From positions 124,001 to 188,000 of the forward strand of contig NZ_QZWH01000001.1 in NCBI RefSeq assembly GCF_003601925.1: a DNA stretch of 64,000 nt. The letters are read 5' to 3'. The notes beneath the pieces are model-generated. The model saw only the letters and a list, made by a program, of their open reading frames with translations. It was not told the origin of the DNA and did no database searches. Shown in pieces: positions 31,334 through 41,450 of the stretch (position 1 is its first letter; each line of letters opens with the position of its first letter). A program made the translations under genes and the position numbers. This DNA is from Buttiauxella izardii (GTDB lineage: Bacteria > Pseudomonadota > Gammaproteobacteria > Enterobacterales > Enterobacteriaceae).

Positions 31334-31996
31334 ATGGAACTGTATTTAGACACGGCGGATGTAGCCGCCGTTAAGCGCTTAGCGCGCGTTTTGCCTTTGC
31401 AGGGTGTGACCACCAACCCGTCGATTGTGGCAAAAGCCGGTATTTCGCTGTGGGAAGTGTTGCCCGCATTACAGGATGCGTTAGGCGGTGAGGGGAAATT
31501 ATTTGCCCAGGTGATTGCAGCACAAGCCGACGAAATGGTGAAAGAGGCTGAATTGCTGGTGAAACGCGTTCCGGGCCTGGTCGTGAAAGTTCCGACCACG
31601 GTGGAAGGCCTGGCGGCCATGAAGCAGTTGAAAATTGCGGGGATCCCAACGCTGGGTACGGCGGTTTATGGCGCTACGCAGGGTTTGTTAGCGGCACTGG
31701 CGGGGGCTGAATATGTCGCGCCATATGTGAATCGCCTCGATGCACAAGGCGGCGACGGTATTCAGATGGTTCAGGATTTACAGCAGTTACTGACGTTACA
31801 CGCGCCACAATCCAAAGTGCTGGCTGCCAGTTTCCGCACGCCGCACCAGGCAATGTCTTGCCTGCTGGCGGGTTGCGAAGCGATTACGTTACCCGTTGAT
31901 GTGACTGAACAGCTATTAACGACCCCAGCCGTGAATGCGGCAATCGCGACATTCGAGAAAGACTGGCAGGGCGCGTTCGGTTCTTTAAGCCTGTAA
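31334..31996 (+). CDS. fsaA: Fructose-6-phosphate aldolase
   Basis: FSA is a small transaldolase-family enzyme that cleaves fructose 6-phosphate or, better, 1-deoxyfructose-type substrates to glyceraldehyde 3-phosphate and dihydroxyacetone or hydroxyacetone. The 220-residue length equals E. coli FsaA. The Schiff-base lysine is Lys85 in VVKVPTT. ATG 31334 with GGAGAG is preferred over an in-frame ATG seven codons earlier. Divergence from ybiYW matches the E. coli ybiYW/fsaA layout, although that locus is elsewhere in E. coli. Confidence 0.94.
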   Translation: MELYLDTADVAAVKRLARVLPLQGVTTNPSIVAKAGISLWEVLPALQDALGGEGKLFAQVIAAQADEMVKEAELLVKRVPGLVVKVPTTVEGLAAMKQLKIAGIPTLGTAVYGATQGLLAALAGAEYVAPYVNRLDAQGGDGIQMVQDLQQLLTLHAPQSKVLAASFRTPHQAMSCLLAGCEAITLPVDVTEQLLTTPAVNAAIATFEKDWQGAFGSLSL

Positions 31997-32022
31997 AAAA
32001 ACGCCGGTATTTACCGGCGTCA
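31995..32022. terminator. Terminator between fsaA and yciZ
   Basis: ACGCCGGTA and TACCGGCGT pair perfectly around TT. The seven-base A-run on the left gives a T tract for yciZ; the right flank is less clear for fsaA. Confidence 0.85.
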
Positions 32023-32025
32023 GAC

Positions 32026-32208
32026 TCAAATCTCCCAGGGCGACTTTTTCAAGTCGCTTTCTTTTTGCTCTTCGCCATTAGCGATGGCGAGCAATTCAGC
32101 TTTTAAAATTTCCAGATTATTAATGGCAGATGCGTGATCGCCTCCCACCAGAATATCCAGCACGGTATCAATACGTTTTGCGAGTTGAAGCGGGTTAACT
32201 GTAGGCAT
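32026..32208 (-). CDS. yciZ: YciZ, UPF0509 small protein
   Basis: The 60-residue protein matches YciZ in the [13 protein letters not shown] and [10 protein letters not shown] stretches and the terminal SPWEI. It has no signal or membrane helix. Function is unknown. In E. coli it sits between yciT and pdeR; here the ybiYW-fsaA block separates it from yciT. Confidence 0.88.
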   Translation of the reverse strand: MPTVNPLQLAKRIDTVLDILVGGDHASAINNLEILKAELLAIANGEEQKESDLKKSPWEI

Positions 32209-32426
32209 CGTGCATCCTGTAATTTCAAAAAATCGTTGTTTTCATAATGCTAAAAAAGCCGCGAAAAGAGAAGGAGCGGGTACGCTTTATTTGCCTTAGC
32301 CATCAATCAATTATCGAACAATATATAAGTAATTATTATTAGTTGTCCCGATACATTCATGCAAAAGCAGTAGTGGATTAGTCTGATCCTGCGTGTAACG
32401 CGCTTTCATAACATGAGGATAAGATA

Positions 32427-33296
32427 ATGACAGTGATTAACCAACCTACTTGCAAATTGTTCACGGACACTTCTCGATTCACTCAGTTATCAGGCTATTA
32501 CGAAGCTGAACGCCGCACGGTGTGGATGATGCTCAGAGCGCAACCGCGTCCTTGTTTCAATCATCAATTGATCGAAGAAATTATGAACCTGCGATACCTC
32601 GTTCAGCAGGAGGGATTTGTGGTTGATTTTTGGGTGACCGGATCATTAGTTCAGGGAATGTATAACACGGGTGGCGATTTGGGATTTTTTGTTGAATCCA
32701 TACAACAAGGGCGGCGCGAGGCTTTGCGCGCGTACGCCCGCGCCTGTGTTGACTGCGTCCATGCTGCTTCTCGCGGTTTTGATAGTGGCGCAATTAGCCT
32801 GGCGATGGTGGAAGGCAGTGCATTGGGCGGCGGTTTCGAAGCCGCGCTCGCGCACCATTTCATCCTGGCACAACGAGATGCACGCCTCGGGTTCCCGGAA
32901 ATTGCTTTTAACTTGTTCCCCGGAATGGGCGCATATTCGTTGGTTGCCCGCCGTTCCGGGATGAAACTGGCAGAAGAGTTAATTTATAAGGGAGAGTCGC
33001 ACACTGCGGAGTGGTTCGAGCAATTTGGCCTTGTGGATCAGCTTTTCGAACCCGGCCAGGGGTATCTCGCGACCCGAACATTCATTGATACGCTACAACC
33101 CAAACTCAATGGCGTTCGGGCGATGCTGCGGGCGCGCCAGCGTGTCCTGCAACTCCCGCGTGCAGAATTAATGGATATCACCGAAGACTGGGTGGATGCC
33201 GCTTTCTGCCTTGAACCTAAAGATATCGCGTATATGGAAAGACTGGTGCAACTGCAAAACCGCCACAGTTCGACGGCTTTGCGTAAAGCGAGTTAA
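32427..33296 (+). CDS. rpfF: RpfF-type DSF synthase (cis-2-unsaturated fatty acid signal)
   Basis: The 289-residue crotonase-fold protein resembles RpfF of Xanthomonas, Burkholderia and Cronobacter, which dehydrates and releases 3-hydroxyacyl-ACP to make diffusible signal factor. The catalytic pair is Glu138 (GGGFEAA) and Glu158 (GFPEIAFNLFPG), twenty residues apart like Glu141/Glu161 in Xanthomonas. The late MDITEDWVDAA motif also fits. A GAGGATAAG site precedes the ATG. Its likely receptor, PdeR/RpfR, lies 1.4 kb away. E. coli K-12 lacks this gene. Confidence 0.9.
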   Translation: MTVINQPTCKLFTDTSRFTQLSGYYEAERRTVWMMLRAQPRPCFNHQLIEEIMNLRYLVQQEGFVVDFWVTGSLVQGMYNTGGDLGFFVESIQQGRREALRAYARACVDCVHAASRGFDSGAISLAMVEGSALGGGFEAALAHHFILAQRDARLGFPEIAFNLFPGMGAYSLVARRSGMKLAEELIYKGESHTAEWFEQFGLVDQLFEPGQGYLATRTFIDTLQPKLNGVRAMLRARQRVLQLPRAELMDITEDWVDAAFCLEPKDIAYMERLVQLQNRHSSTALRKAS

Positions 33297-33318
33297 TGCG
33301 AATTTCTGACCTGATACG

Positions 33319-33354
33319 GGGCGCCATTCGTTGTTTGAATGGCGTCCTTTTTTT
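33319..33354 (+). terminator. rpfF terminator
   Basis: GGCGCCATTC and GAATGGCGTCC pair around GTTGTTT and are followed by seven T residues. Confidence 0.9.
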
Positions 33355-34243
33355 AACGTCGAAGCAATTCAAGAAATGTTTGCAGAACGGGAGATTTATT
33401 TTGCTTCGACCAGGCGACAGCAATACCCATTGAGAGTGGATGTGCCTCTTGTTTCAGCTTGCGGAAAACAACACCTTGCCGCTTGATACATTGTAGCGAT
33501 GCGGGAACAAGCGCAACGCCTTTCCCTTCAGCAATCAGCCCCAACAGGATGTGATGGTCTGGCGGTTCTGGAATGACATGAGGTTTAAAATCGATCTTCT
33601 GGAAAAATGCCTGGCAGTGATCATAAAAACCGGGGTTGAGTCGCCGCTCAAACCAGAACATGGGTTCATCGCGAAGCATGTCGAAACTAATAAGGCGTTT
33701 ATTCGCCAGTCTGTGCCCCGACGGTAAAGCGACGACCAGAGGATCATCAATAATTTTTTCAACTTGCAGATCCTGAACATCCGTGTGTAAACCCACAAAT
33801 GCCACGTCCATTGCGCCTTTACTTATTTCACGAACCAGATTAATCGAATAGCTTCCCGTGGTCAGGATTTGCCAGTCAGGAAAACGTTGGCGCAACTCGT
33901 CCATCACGTCTGGAATAGCACTTCGCTCAAATACGGTCGTGTAACCAACGACAAACTTTCCTCGATTTTTACTCTGCATTTTCTGGGCGACAGCAATCGC
34001 CTTTTCAGCCTGTAAAAGCGTGCGTTTTACTTCTGGTAAGAATGCTGCTCCCGCCTCAGTCAGCGTCACGCCCGTTTTGCTGCGCAAAAATAGCTGAACG
34101 CCAAGTTGTTCTTCTAACTGGCGAATCTGCCTGCTCAACGGCGGCTGAGAAATATGCAAGCGCACGGCGGCGCGGCTGAAGTTCAGCTCTTCGCACACCG
34201 CCATAAAATAACGGAATTGACGTAAATCGATGGATTCATTCAT
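33353..34243 (-). CDS. LysR-family transcription regulator
   Basis: A 296-residue LysR-type regulator with the HTH at about 5-65 (HISQPPLSRQIRQLEEQLG) and an effector domain from about 92 (GKFVVGYTTVFE). It belongs to the group regulating aromatic or small-acid catabolic genes by general appearance, but I cannot name an orthologue. It is divergent from the carboxymuconolactone-decarboxylase-like gene and probably controls it. The pair sits between rpfF and pdeR and is absent from this place in E. coli. Confidence 0.85.
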   Translation of the reverse strand: MNESIDLRQFRYFMAVCEELNFSRAAVRLHISQPPLSRQIRQLEEQLGVQLFLRSKTGVTLTEAGAAFLPEVKRTLLQAEKAIAVAQKMQSKNRGKFVVGYTTVFERSAIPDVMDELRQRFPDWQILTTGSYSINLVREISKGAMDVAFVGLHTDVQDLQVEKIIDDPLVVALPSGHRLANKRLISFDMLRDEPMFWFERRLNPGFYDHCQAFFQKIDFKPHVIPEPPDHHILLGLIAEGKGVALVPASLQCIKRQGVVFRKLKQEAHPLSMGIAVAWSKQNKSPVLQTFLELLRR

Positions 34244-34256
34244 ACCAAAAAGGTAT
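34242..34256. promoter_or_regulatory. Candidate LysR operator
   Basis: ATACCAAAAAGGTAT is a palindrome with 5-bp arms that fits the T-N11-A LysR box. It overlaps the regulator's own start codon, and a second GGTAT follows about ten bases on. Autoregulation and divergent control are plausible. Confidence 0.5.
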
Positions 34257-34329
34257 CACAAAAAGGGTATTGGATGCACCGCGTAAGAAATTTTAGAGTG
34301 CGTTCACGACTCAACAACAAGGAATGAAA

Positions 34330-34704
34330 ATGGAAAACGAACGTTATTTACGTGGTCTTGCGAAATTAAAAGAAGTGGATGGGCAGGCAGGGGATAATGT
34401 CATTAATAGCCTGAAAGATATTGCCCCCGATTTTGCGCGCCTGCTTATTGAGTTTCCTTTTGGCGATATTTATTCAAGACCCGGCCTCGATTTAAAGTCT
34501 CGCGAAATTGCGGTGGTTGCCGCACTCACTGCACTCGGCAATGCAACGCCGCAGCTTAAAGTCCATATCGAGGGCGCACTGAATGTGGGGTGCTCGCAAC
34601 AAGAGATTATAGAAGTGATGATGCAAATGGCGGTCTATGCAGGATTTCCCAGCGCACTAAATGGATTATTTGCCGCCAAAGAGGTGTTCGCACAAATAAA
34701 ATAG
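34330..34704 (+). CDS. Carboxymuconolactone-decarboxylase family protein (AhpD-like fold)
   Basis: A 124-residue protein of the CMD family, with the typical [19 protein letters not shown] and [19 protein letters not shown] helices. It lacks the CxxC pair of AhpD-type peroxidase partners (one Cys only), so thiol reductase activity is unlikely. ATG 34330 has AAGGA six bases upstream; an ATG two codons earlier sits on top of that site. Substrate is unknown. It is divergent from the LysR gene. Confidence 0.82.
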   Translation: MENERYLRGLAKLKEVDGQAGDNVINSLKDIAPDFARLLIEFPFGDIYSRPGLDLKSREIAVVAALTALGNATPQLKVHIEGALNVGCSQQEIIEVMMQMAVYAGFPSALNGLFAAKEVFAQIK

Positions 34705-34725
34705 CCAGGTTCCCTGGCTAGATTT
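34702..34725. terminator. Short hairpin between the CMD gene and pdeR
   Basis: AGCCAGG and CCTGGCT pair around TTC between the two convergent stops. The stem is short and the T tract is weak. Confidence 0.5.
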
Positions 34726-34726
34726 C

Positions 34727-36718
34727 TTACCGCGCCGTTCTGGCGAGATATCGCTTAAGCCAGCGCTCGAATACGGCGGCGGGCATCGGTTTAGCAAATA
34801 AATAACCTTGCCGTTCGTTGACGCCATTCTTGGTTAAGAAGGCGTCTTCTTTTTGATTTTCCACGCCTTCAGCAATCACCTGTAAGTTTAGTGCCTGGGC
34901 AACCGCGACGATTGCGCGCACCAGCGATTGGGACACGGATTGTTTGTGAATATCGCGCACAAAACTTTGATCGAGTTTAATCGCGTCAATCGGGAAACGG
35001 GCAAGTTGGGAAAGCGAAGAATATCCGGTTCCGAAGTCGTCTAAATGCACTTGTGCGCCCAAACGGCTGAATTGCTGAATCACCGACAGCGCCAGTTCTT
35101 CATTTTCAATCAGGCAACTTTCAGTCAGCTCAACATCAATCGGGCAGTATTCAAAATTGAGATCTTTCAACGCTTGTTTCAGGTCGCTGAAGATAGTCTG
35201 GTCGGCTAACTGACGCGCAGAAACGTTCACCGCTACGCGCAAATTAATGCCTTTGTCGCGCCATTTCGCCACTTGTTGAACCACACTGAGCATCACCCAA
35301 CGGCCAAGCGGTACGATCAAACCGGACTCTTCTGCATAAGAGATAAAATCCAACGGTGGAATTAACCCGCGCTCCGGCGATTGCCAGCGCACCAGGGCTT
35401 CCAGGCTTCGCACTTCACCGCGCCAGGTCATTTTCGGCTGATAATGAATCACCAGCTGGTCGTTTTCCAGCGCTTTACGCAGGTTGGTATCGAGCCACAA
35501 ATACTCAAACACCCGCTGATTCATTTCTGGAGAGAACACGCAAAACTTGCCGCGACCGCTCTCTTTAGCGGTGTACATTGCCGTATCGGCGTTACGAATC
35601 ACGCTTTCACGGTCTTCACCATGCTGTGGTGCGAGTGAAATACCGAGCGAACAACCGGAATAGACTTCAATCAAACCGATGCGGAAGGGCTGTTTCAGGC
35701 GAGTCAGAATGCGAGAAGACATCGCTTCCAGCGTGGCTTGCGAGGTATCTGTAGCCAGAATGATAAACTCATCACCGCCCAGGCGCGCCAGAATTTGCCC
35801 TTCATCAAGACAGCTCAGAATCGCTAATGACACCGCCTGCAAAAGCTGGTCGCCAAACATATGGCCGTAGGCGTCATTGACCTTTTTGAAGTTATCGAGG
35901 TCGAGATAAACAATGCCCACCTGAGTATCCCCGCGAGTATCAATGGCGGCAGTGATTAAGTCATTGATGGCGTTGCGGTTGGGAAGGCCGGTGATGGTGT
36001 CAGTATTTGCCAGAACGCGCAGCCGTTCCTGAGCGCGGCGTTCTTCGGTAATATCAGAGCCGGAGCAAATCAGATAGATTTCGTTTTTGCCGCTGCCGCT
36101 ATGGACGAATTTATTGCGGAATAAAAACAGACGCTGGCCTTTACGCGTTTTAACCCAGCGCTCGACTTCATAAGAGTTTCCATTACGAAAGAAACCACTA
36201 ATATTGCGTTTTGAAGCAGCGGCCTCGCTGCGGCTCATAAACAGCTTAAAGACGTTCTGCCCGATGACTTCATGTTCTTTAAGCCCGGTATATTCTTCGC
36301 TCAAACGATTGAAGCGCTGAATATTCCCCAGGCGGTCGAGGATCACGATGACCGAATTGGCCTCGGAAACCACCTGTTCAGCAAAGGAAAGCCCCTGAAC
36401 TAAATCGCGCGCCACGGAAGGGGTGTCGTTCCAGGCTGATGCCGTGCCTGCCCACTCTTTCTTCGAAACCTTGCGCCCGACCAAATGCACAGGAACCTCA
36501 CTGCCAAACAGTGAAATTGAAAGGGTGACGCTGGACGTAATCACCGACATCTGGCGAATTTGGTTTGCCTGCTCTGGCTCGAGTGCTACCACCTGACTGA
36601 CGTCTGAACTTTCGCTGGCCGCTAATTGCAGCGCATTGCTATCGTTCGGTAAACGCCAATATGGGCTGGTTGTCCCTAAGTAACGGTAGAGCAGATTCTG
36701 CTCCAATTCGTCTTTCAT
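34727..36718 (-). CDS. pdeR: PdeR/RpfR, PAS-GGDEF-EAL c-di-GMP phosphodiesterase and DSF receptor
   Basis: The 663-residue protein matches E. coli PdeR (YciR, Gmr). Order: an amino-terminal RpfF-interaction-type domain (about 1-95), PAS (about 115-230), GGDEF (GGDEF at 314-318) and EAL (EAL at 440-442, with later DDFGTGYSS). In Cronobacter and Burkholderia the same architecture, RpfR, binds DSF through PAS and lowers c-di-GMP. In E. coli PdeR gates curli expression with DgcM and MlrA. CAGGAGAGAG precedes the ATG. The nearby rpfF supports a signalling role here. Confidence 0.94.
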   Translation of the reverse strand: MKDELEQNLLYRYLGTTSPYWRLPNDSNALQLAASESSDVSQVVALEPEQANQIRQMSVITSSVTLSISLFGSEVPVHLVGRKVSKKEWAGTASAWNDTPSVARDLVQGLSFAEQVVSEANSVIVILDRLGNIQRFNRLSEEYTGLKEHEVIGQNVFKLFMSRSEAAASKRNISGFFRNGNSYEVERWVKTRKGQRLFLFRNKFVHSGSGKNEIYLICSGSDITEERRAQERLRVLANTDTITGLPNRNAINDLITAAIDTRGDTQVGIVYLDLDNFKKVNDAYGHMFGDQLLQAVSLAILSCLDEGQILARLGGDEFIILATDTSQATLEAMSSRILTRLKQPFRIGLIEVYSGCSLGISLAPQHGEDRESVIRNADTAMYTAKESGRGKFCVFSPEMNQRVFEYLWLDTNLRKALENDQLVIHYQPKMTWRGEVRSLEALVRWQSPERGLIPPLDFISYAEESGLIVPLGRWVMLSVVQQVAKWRDKGINLRVAVNVSARQLADQTIFSDLKQALKDLNFEYCPIDVELTESCLIENEELALSVIQQFSRLGAQVHLDDFGTGYSSLSQLARFPIDAIKLDQSFVRDIHKQSVSQSLVRAIVAVAQALNLQVIAEGVENQKEDAFLTKNGVNERQGYLFAKPMPAAVFERWLKRYLARTAR

Positions 36719-36961
36719 GCTCTCTCCTGAACCGGGCCGACATGCGTGTCAGTCTCTAATTTATATTAGCAATACAAAACCGATCTTGAAGCGGCAACCC
36801 TGAGTAAAAGACATTGTTTTTGCAGAAGATGTGCGAAATCTGAATCTTCGCCGCTAGATTGACCGTTTTCCAGGCGCATTGGCAAGCAAAAAAGGAGTTA
36901 TAACGCTAATCATTTTCCTTGTGTGATTATCAACCGTAAATCAGCCGCAGAGAAATAAAAC
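36719..36961. other. pdeR upstream region
   Basis: This 243-base stretch lies upstream of pdeR and downstream of rnb. It should hold the pdeR promoter and shows no credible gene or strong palindrome. Confidence 0.4.
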
Positions 36962-36994
36962 CAAAAAAAAGCCGAACATAAAGTTCAGCTTTTT
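36962..36994 (-). terminator. rnb terminator
   Basis: On the minus strand AAGCTGAACTT and a partly complementary TGTTCGGCTT form a hairpin followed by an eight-base T run. Confidence 0.8.
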
Positions 36995-37016
36995 AAGATG
37001 CTTCACAAACCAGGCG

Positions 37017-38951
37017 TTAGATTGCCGGACGCGCAATCACGCTACGGGTTTCCATACGCACTTCTGCAATCGTCACATCAATCACGTCAGTCACTTTGAA
37101 AGCCACTTCGCCTTTGATTTGCACGGTGCCCAATTCCTGGCTGCACACCATTTCATCACGCACAGAGTGAATGAACGGGGCAGGGATAAAGGCGACCGCG
37201 CCGTTCTCAATCAGGCGCACACGCATTCCACCACGGCTGACATCAATAATCTCAGCGGCGAATTTGGCATCAGTTCCTGCTTTGTCACTCAGGAAGCGAG
37301 CATACAGCCAGTCGCTGACATCGCGTTCTGCCATGCGGTTCAGGCGGCGGCGCTCAGCCATCTGTACGGTGATGTCATCTTGTGGACGATTCGCCGTTTC
37401 ACCTTTGATAATCGCTTTCAACAGACGATGGTTGATCATATCGCCGTATTTACGAATCGGTGAAGTCCAGGTGGCGTAAGCTTCCAGGCCCAGGCCGTAA
37501 TGCGGCCCAGGTTCGGTGCTGATTTCGGCAAATGACTGATAACGACGAATACGGCTATCGAGGAAACCGGTTGGCTGCGCATCGAGTTCACGACGCAGTT
37601 TGCAGAAGCCGTTCAGCGTTAGCACTTCTTGCGCGTCAACTTCCAGGCCGTGACCTTGCAGCATGGTCGCCAGTTGTTCGATATTGGCCGGATCAAAACC
37701 GGTGTGGACGTTATAAACGCCGAAACCGAGTTTTTCGCGCAGCACAATTGCGGCACAGACGTTGGCAGCAATCATCGCTTCTTCAACAATGCGGTTTGCA
37801 ATGCGGCGCGGCTCAGAGACGATATCCAACACTTCGCCTTTCTCGCCTAACACAAAGCGGTAATCAGGGCGGTCTTTGAACACCAGCGCGTGAGTGCGAC
37901 GCCATTCAGCGCGGCTATGGCAAACGCGTTCCAGCAGGCGAATTTGCTTAGCAATGGCTTCAGACTGTGGTTGCCAGTCGCCTTTTTCTTCCAGCCAGTT
38001 CGACACATCGTCATAGGCCAGTTTGGCTTTTGATTCGATGGTGGCAACAAAGAAGTTAATCTCGCTCTCAATGCTGCCGTCCTGCGCGATAACCATGCGG
38101 CAAGCCACAACAGGGCGCGTGACATTAGGGCGCAGCGAGCACAGATCGTCTGACAATTCGCGTGGCAACATCGGGATATTAAAGCCCGGCAGATAGTTGG
38201 TGAAGGCGCGAACTTTGGCGATACCGTCAAGTTTGCTGTCTTCGCTAATCCACGCAGTCGGGTCGGCGATAGCCACGGTCAGTTGTAATTTGCCATCGGC
38301 AAGCTCTTCAACAAACAGCGCATCGTCCATATCTTCGGTGCTGGCGCTATCAATGGTGACAAAATCCAGGGCGGTTAAATCTTCACGCACCAGGCCTTCG
38401 TCGAGCATTTCCGTCGCCACACCATTTGGCGCTTCACGCTCAAGATTGTGGCGTGACAGTGTCACCCACCATGGCGCAAGGTGATCGTCACCAGAGGTGA
38501 TGAACTGCGTCAAATCCGCGTAGAAACCCCGGTCGCCTTTCAGCGGGTGGCGTTTCATTTCCGCAACGGCCCAGTCGCCATTCTGGAAATCATGAGTCAC
38601 GTTACGGTCTGCACGACACTGAATCGCATCGCGCAGTAATGGGTGATCCGGAACAATAGTCAGACGGTCGTCTTTACGTTGTACACGGCCAACAAACCGG
38701 CTGAGGAACGGTTCGATAAGCTCTTCTGGCTCAGCGGTTTCGCGGTCCTTGTCGGTATGAATCACCGCGCTCACGCGGTCACCGTGCATCACTTTTTTCA
38801 TCTGCGGAGGCGGAATAAAGTAACTTTTTTGGGAATCCACTTCGAGGAAGCCAAAGCCTTTTTCCGTGCCTTTAACCACGCCTTCAACGCGTGGAGTTTG
38901 GGAATGCAGTTGCTGTTTAAGCTGCGCGAGCAGCGGGTTATCCTGGAACAT
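37017..38951 (-). CDS. rnb: Exoribonuclease II
   Basis: RNase II degrades single-stranded RNA from the 3' end. The 644 residues equal the E. coli length: two cold-shock domains (about 1-170), the RNB catalytic domain with the metal-binding aspartates in [13 protein letters not shown], and a carboxy-terminal S1 domain (about 560-644). It sits between pdeR and yciW as in E. coli. Confidence 0.98.
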   Translation of the reverse strand: MFQDNPLLAQLKQQLHSQTPRVEGVVKGTEKGFGFLEVDSQKSYFIPPPQMKKVMHGDRVSAVIHTDKDRETAEPEELIEPFLSRFVGRVQRKDDRLTIVPDHPLLRDAIQCRADRNVTHDFQNGDWAVAEMKRHPLKGDRGFYADLTQFITSGDDHLAPWWVTLSRHNLEREAPNGVATEMLDEGLVREDLTALDFVTIDSASTEDMDDALFVEELADGKLQLTVAIADPTAWISEDSKLDGIAKVRAFTNYLPGFNIPMLPRELSDDLCSLRPNVTRPVVACRMVIAQDGSIESEINFFVATIESKAKLAYDDVSNWLEEKGDWQPQSEAIAKQIRLLERVCHSRAEWRRTHALVFKDRPDYRFVLGEKGEVLDIVSEPRRIANRIVEEAMIAANVCAAIVLREKLGFGVYNVHTGFDPANIEQLATMLQGHGLEVDAQEVLTLNGFCKLRRELDAQPTGFLDSRIRRYQSFAEISTEPGPHYGLGLEAYATWTSPIRKYGDMINHRLLKAIIKGETANRPQDDITVQMAERRRLNRMAERDVSDWLYARFLSDKAGTDAKFAAEIIDVSRGGMRVRLIENGAVAFIPAPFIHSVRDEMVCSQELGTVQIKGEVAFKVTDVIDVTIAEVRMETRSVIARPAI

Positions 38952-39052
38952 GATTATTAGTTTTCGTGGCCAAAAGAGCGGCTGACAGTTTTACGCGAAA
39001 CCACCCTTTGCGGCAAGCGCTGTTTGCCGCAAAAGCACGGGCTGTCTTAGGT

Positions 39053-40213
39053 TTAGCTGGCATTACCCAGCCCGATTTTTAGCCGGTTCAGCCAGCCGTA
39101 AAGCCCTGAACTCACCAGCAATTGTAGGATCTCACGTTCGTTAAAACCCTGCTCGAACAAAGGTTGAAGCTGGGCGGCGCTAAAGCTGCCGGGCGAGCGG
39201 GTTAAAACTCGAACGGCCTGGATAATCGCGCGCTCACGCGGATGATTGTGACACCAGGCCTGTAACGCTCTTTCACCATTGCGCATGGCTTCCGGCAGAT
39301 GACTCTCACCGCGCCACGCCCGTGCAAAATCGCTGAAGCAACTGACGCTGCCGTTAATCCGCGCGGTCAGCAGGCCGACAAGAATCGTATCGTCATCTTC
39401 CTGCGCGACAGCCGGGTAAAATAATGGCGTCAACTGGCTCAATGAATGCAGCGCTATGGCATCGTTGACCAGCAGGCCGCTCAACTCACGCAACGCGGGT
39501 TGAGTCTCACTAAAATTGAGCACGTCGAGTTGCTCAGTATTGGCATAGCGCAGTTCTACCTCCGGGAAAGCAGGCTGCCAGGATTTATCACCCTCGAGAA
39601 ACAGCTCTGCGCTGGCATCTTGTTGCATATCAATGCCGGGTAACCAGCGCACAGGAAGCCCCTGAAGGGCCTGAAACACCGCTATCACGCGGGCCTGAAA
39701 GCCGATAAAACCGATGAGCTGGTTAAACGTGACGATGTCATTAACCGACAGGGCGACTTCATCAAGCTGCTGGCGGGAATTGTCATCAATCAGTGTGGGC
39801 TGGCTCGCAAGCTGGCGGGCGTATTGCGTAATTTGTGTCAGGCGGCGATTACTTTCACGGGAAGAATCCGGCCCCGGTTGCGGAGCAAGGCGGGCGGCAT
39901 AGTGGTTACATAGACGCTGGACGCCATAAACCTGCGCCACCGTCAGCGCGGTACTCAAGCGGTCATAGCAACTGAGCGTATTCAAACGTGTCACCGGGCT
40001 GTTTTCCGGCAGCAAGCATTCAGCGGCTTTTCGCGCGATGGATAGCCAGTTCGATTCAACCCCGCGTTGTTCATCACTGAGCGCCAGATCGAGCAAAAAG
40101 CGATCCTGAATAAAAGCAGCCTCAGGAACTAACGGTAAAACGGCGTCGTCGCTGCGGCTGGATTGAGTTTCATGATACCAGTGGCCTTTGCCAGAGATTC
40201 GGCGTTGTTCCAT
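39053..40213 (-). CDS. yciW: YciW, AhpD-like fold protein
   Basis: The 386-residue protein matches YciW of enteric bacteria. The carboxy-terminal half is mostly helical with a CMD/AhpD-like character; the first half includes a LDLALSDEQRG stretch. E. coli yciW has been tied to sulfur metabolism and the CysB regulon, but its reaction is unproven. AAGGA lies before the ATG at 40213. It is upstream of rnb with a 101-base gap. Confidence 0.88.
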   Translation of the reverse strand: MEQRRISGKGHWYHETQSSRSDDAVLPLVPEAAFIQDRFLLDLALSDEQRGVESNWLSIARKAAECLLPENSPVTRLNTLSCYDRLSTALTVAQVYGVQRLCNHYAARLAPQPGPDSSRESNRRLTQITQYARQLASQPTLIDDNSRQQLDEVALSVNDIVTFNQLIGFIGFQARVIAVFQALQGLPVRWLPGIDMQQDASAELFLEGDKSWQPAFPEVELRYANTEQLDVLNFSETQPALRELSGLLVNDAIALHSLSQLTPLFYPAVAQEDDDTILVGLLTARINGSVSCFSDFARAWRGESHLPEAMRNGERALQAWCHNHPRERAIIQAVRVLTRSPGSFSAAQLQPLFEQGFNEREILQLLVSSGLYGWLNRLKIGLGNAS

Positions 40214-40361
40214 GGTCGTTCCTTGGTCAAAGAGTTGACAAGCCCGGGGAAAACACCTGACGGCCTGGTTAGCTGCTTTATCCTGGCGTAAGCATGGAAT
40301 GCGACAAAAGAATGATAGGTGATAACAAATATCGGAAAGGTATAACTAAGAAGGGGAACAG

Positions 40362-40387
40362 CAAAACAGGGCGACGGACGCCGCCCC
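40362..40387 (-). terminator. fabI terminator
   Basis: On the minus strand GGGGCGGCGT and a CGTCGCCCTG arm form a GC-rich stem running into TTTTGCTGTT. Confidence 0.7.
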
Positions 40388-40400
40388 GTGGCGAACGGAA

Positions 40401-41192
40401 TTAGTCTTTCAGTTCCAGTTCGTTCATTGCAGCGATGCTGAAACCGCCGTCAACGTGCAGAACTTCACCGGAAACACCGGCAGACAGGTCTGAACACAGG
40501 AACGCAGCAGAGTTACCCACATCTTCGATGGTCACGGTACGACGAATCGGCGTTACCGCTTCGCAATGTGACAGCATTTTACGGAAATCTTTAATGCCAG
40601 ATGCTGCCAGCGTACGGATTGGACCCGCAGAAATCGCATTCACACGCACACCTTCTGGACCCATCGCGTTCGCCATGTAGCGCACGTTAGCTTCCAGAGA
40701 CGCTTTAGCCAGACCCATCACGTTGTAGTTAGGGATAGCACGCTCAGCGCCCAGGTAAGACAGAGTCAGCAGCGCAGAACCTGGGTTCAGCATTTCACGG
40801 CAAACTTTAGCCATTGCTACGAAGCTGTAAGAGCTGATGTCGTGAGCAATTTTGAAGCCTTCACGGGTTACCGCGTTCACGTAATCGCCATCTAACTGGT
40901 CGCCAGGAGCGAAGCCAATTGAGTGAACGAAACCGTCAAACTTCGGCCAGCTTTTCGCAAGCTCAGCAAACATCGCGTCGATGCTTGCATCTTCTGCCAC
41001 GTCGCACGGCAGAACCAGGCTTGAGCCCAGATCCGCAGCAAAACCTTCCACACGGCCTTTCAGTTTTTCATTCTGGTAAGTGAAAGCCAGTTCAGCACCT
41101 TCGCGGTGCATAGCCTGTGCGATACCGTAGGCAATGGAGAGTTTACTGGCGACGCCAGTGATCAGAATGCGTTTACCGGTAAGAAAACCCAT
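40401..41192 (-). CDS. fabI: Enoyl-[acyl-carrier-protein] reductase (NADH)
   Basis: FabI carries out the last reduction of each fatty acid elongation cycle and is the triclosan target. The 263-residue SDR-type protein has [12 protein letters not shown] at the nucleotide site, HSIGFAP, and the Tyr-x6-Lys pair in [11 protein letters not shown] strong AAGGA precedes the ATG. It occurs as a single gene. The E. coli neighbour ycjD is missing; a START-domain gene occupies the space. Confidence 0.98.
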   Translation of the reverse strand: MGFLTGKRILITGVASKLSIAYGIAQAMHREGAELAFTYQNEKLKGRVEGFAADLGSSLVLPCDVAEDASIDAMFAELAKSWPKFDGFVHSIGFAPGDQLDGDYVNAVTREGFKIAHDISSYSFVAMAKVCREMLNPGSALLTLSYLGAERAIPNYNVMGLAKASLEANVRYMANAMGPEGVRVNAISAGPIRTLAASGIKDFRKMLSHCEAVTPIRRTVTIEDVGNSAAFLCSDLSAGVSGEVLHVDGGFSIAAMNELELKD

Positions 41193-41450
41193 AGCTTTGA
41201 ATCCTTATAGTTTCTGCTAATTTTATGCCTTGCCAATCATAATGTTACGAATGGTTAGTCACAATTTTTCAACACGAAAGTGAAATTATATCCCACTCCG
41301 CGCAAGTTGTGTCAGCTTATTTTACGGGGCCTGGCTAACTGGTTATCACATCGCCAGAGGTCATTCCTGTTGCACTGCCGCCAAAGCAAAATATAAAAGG
41401 CGCAGTACACTTAATTCTCACCCTACAAACAGAGTCACCGGAGAGTATCG

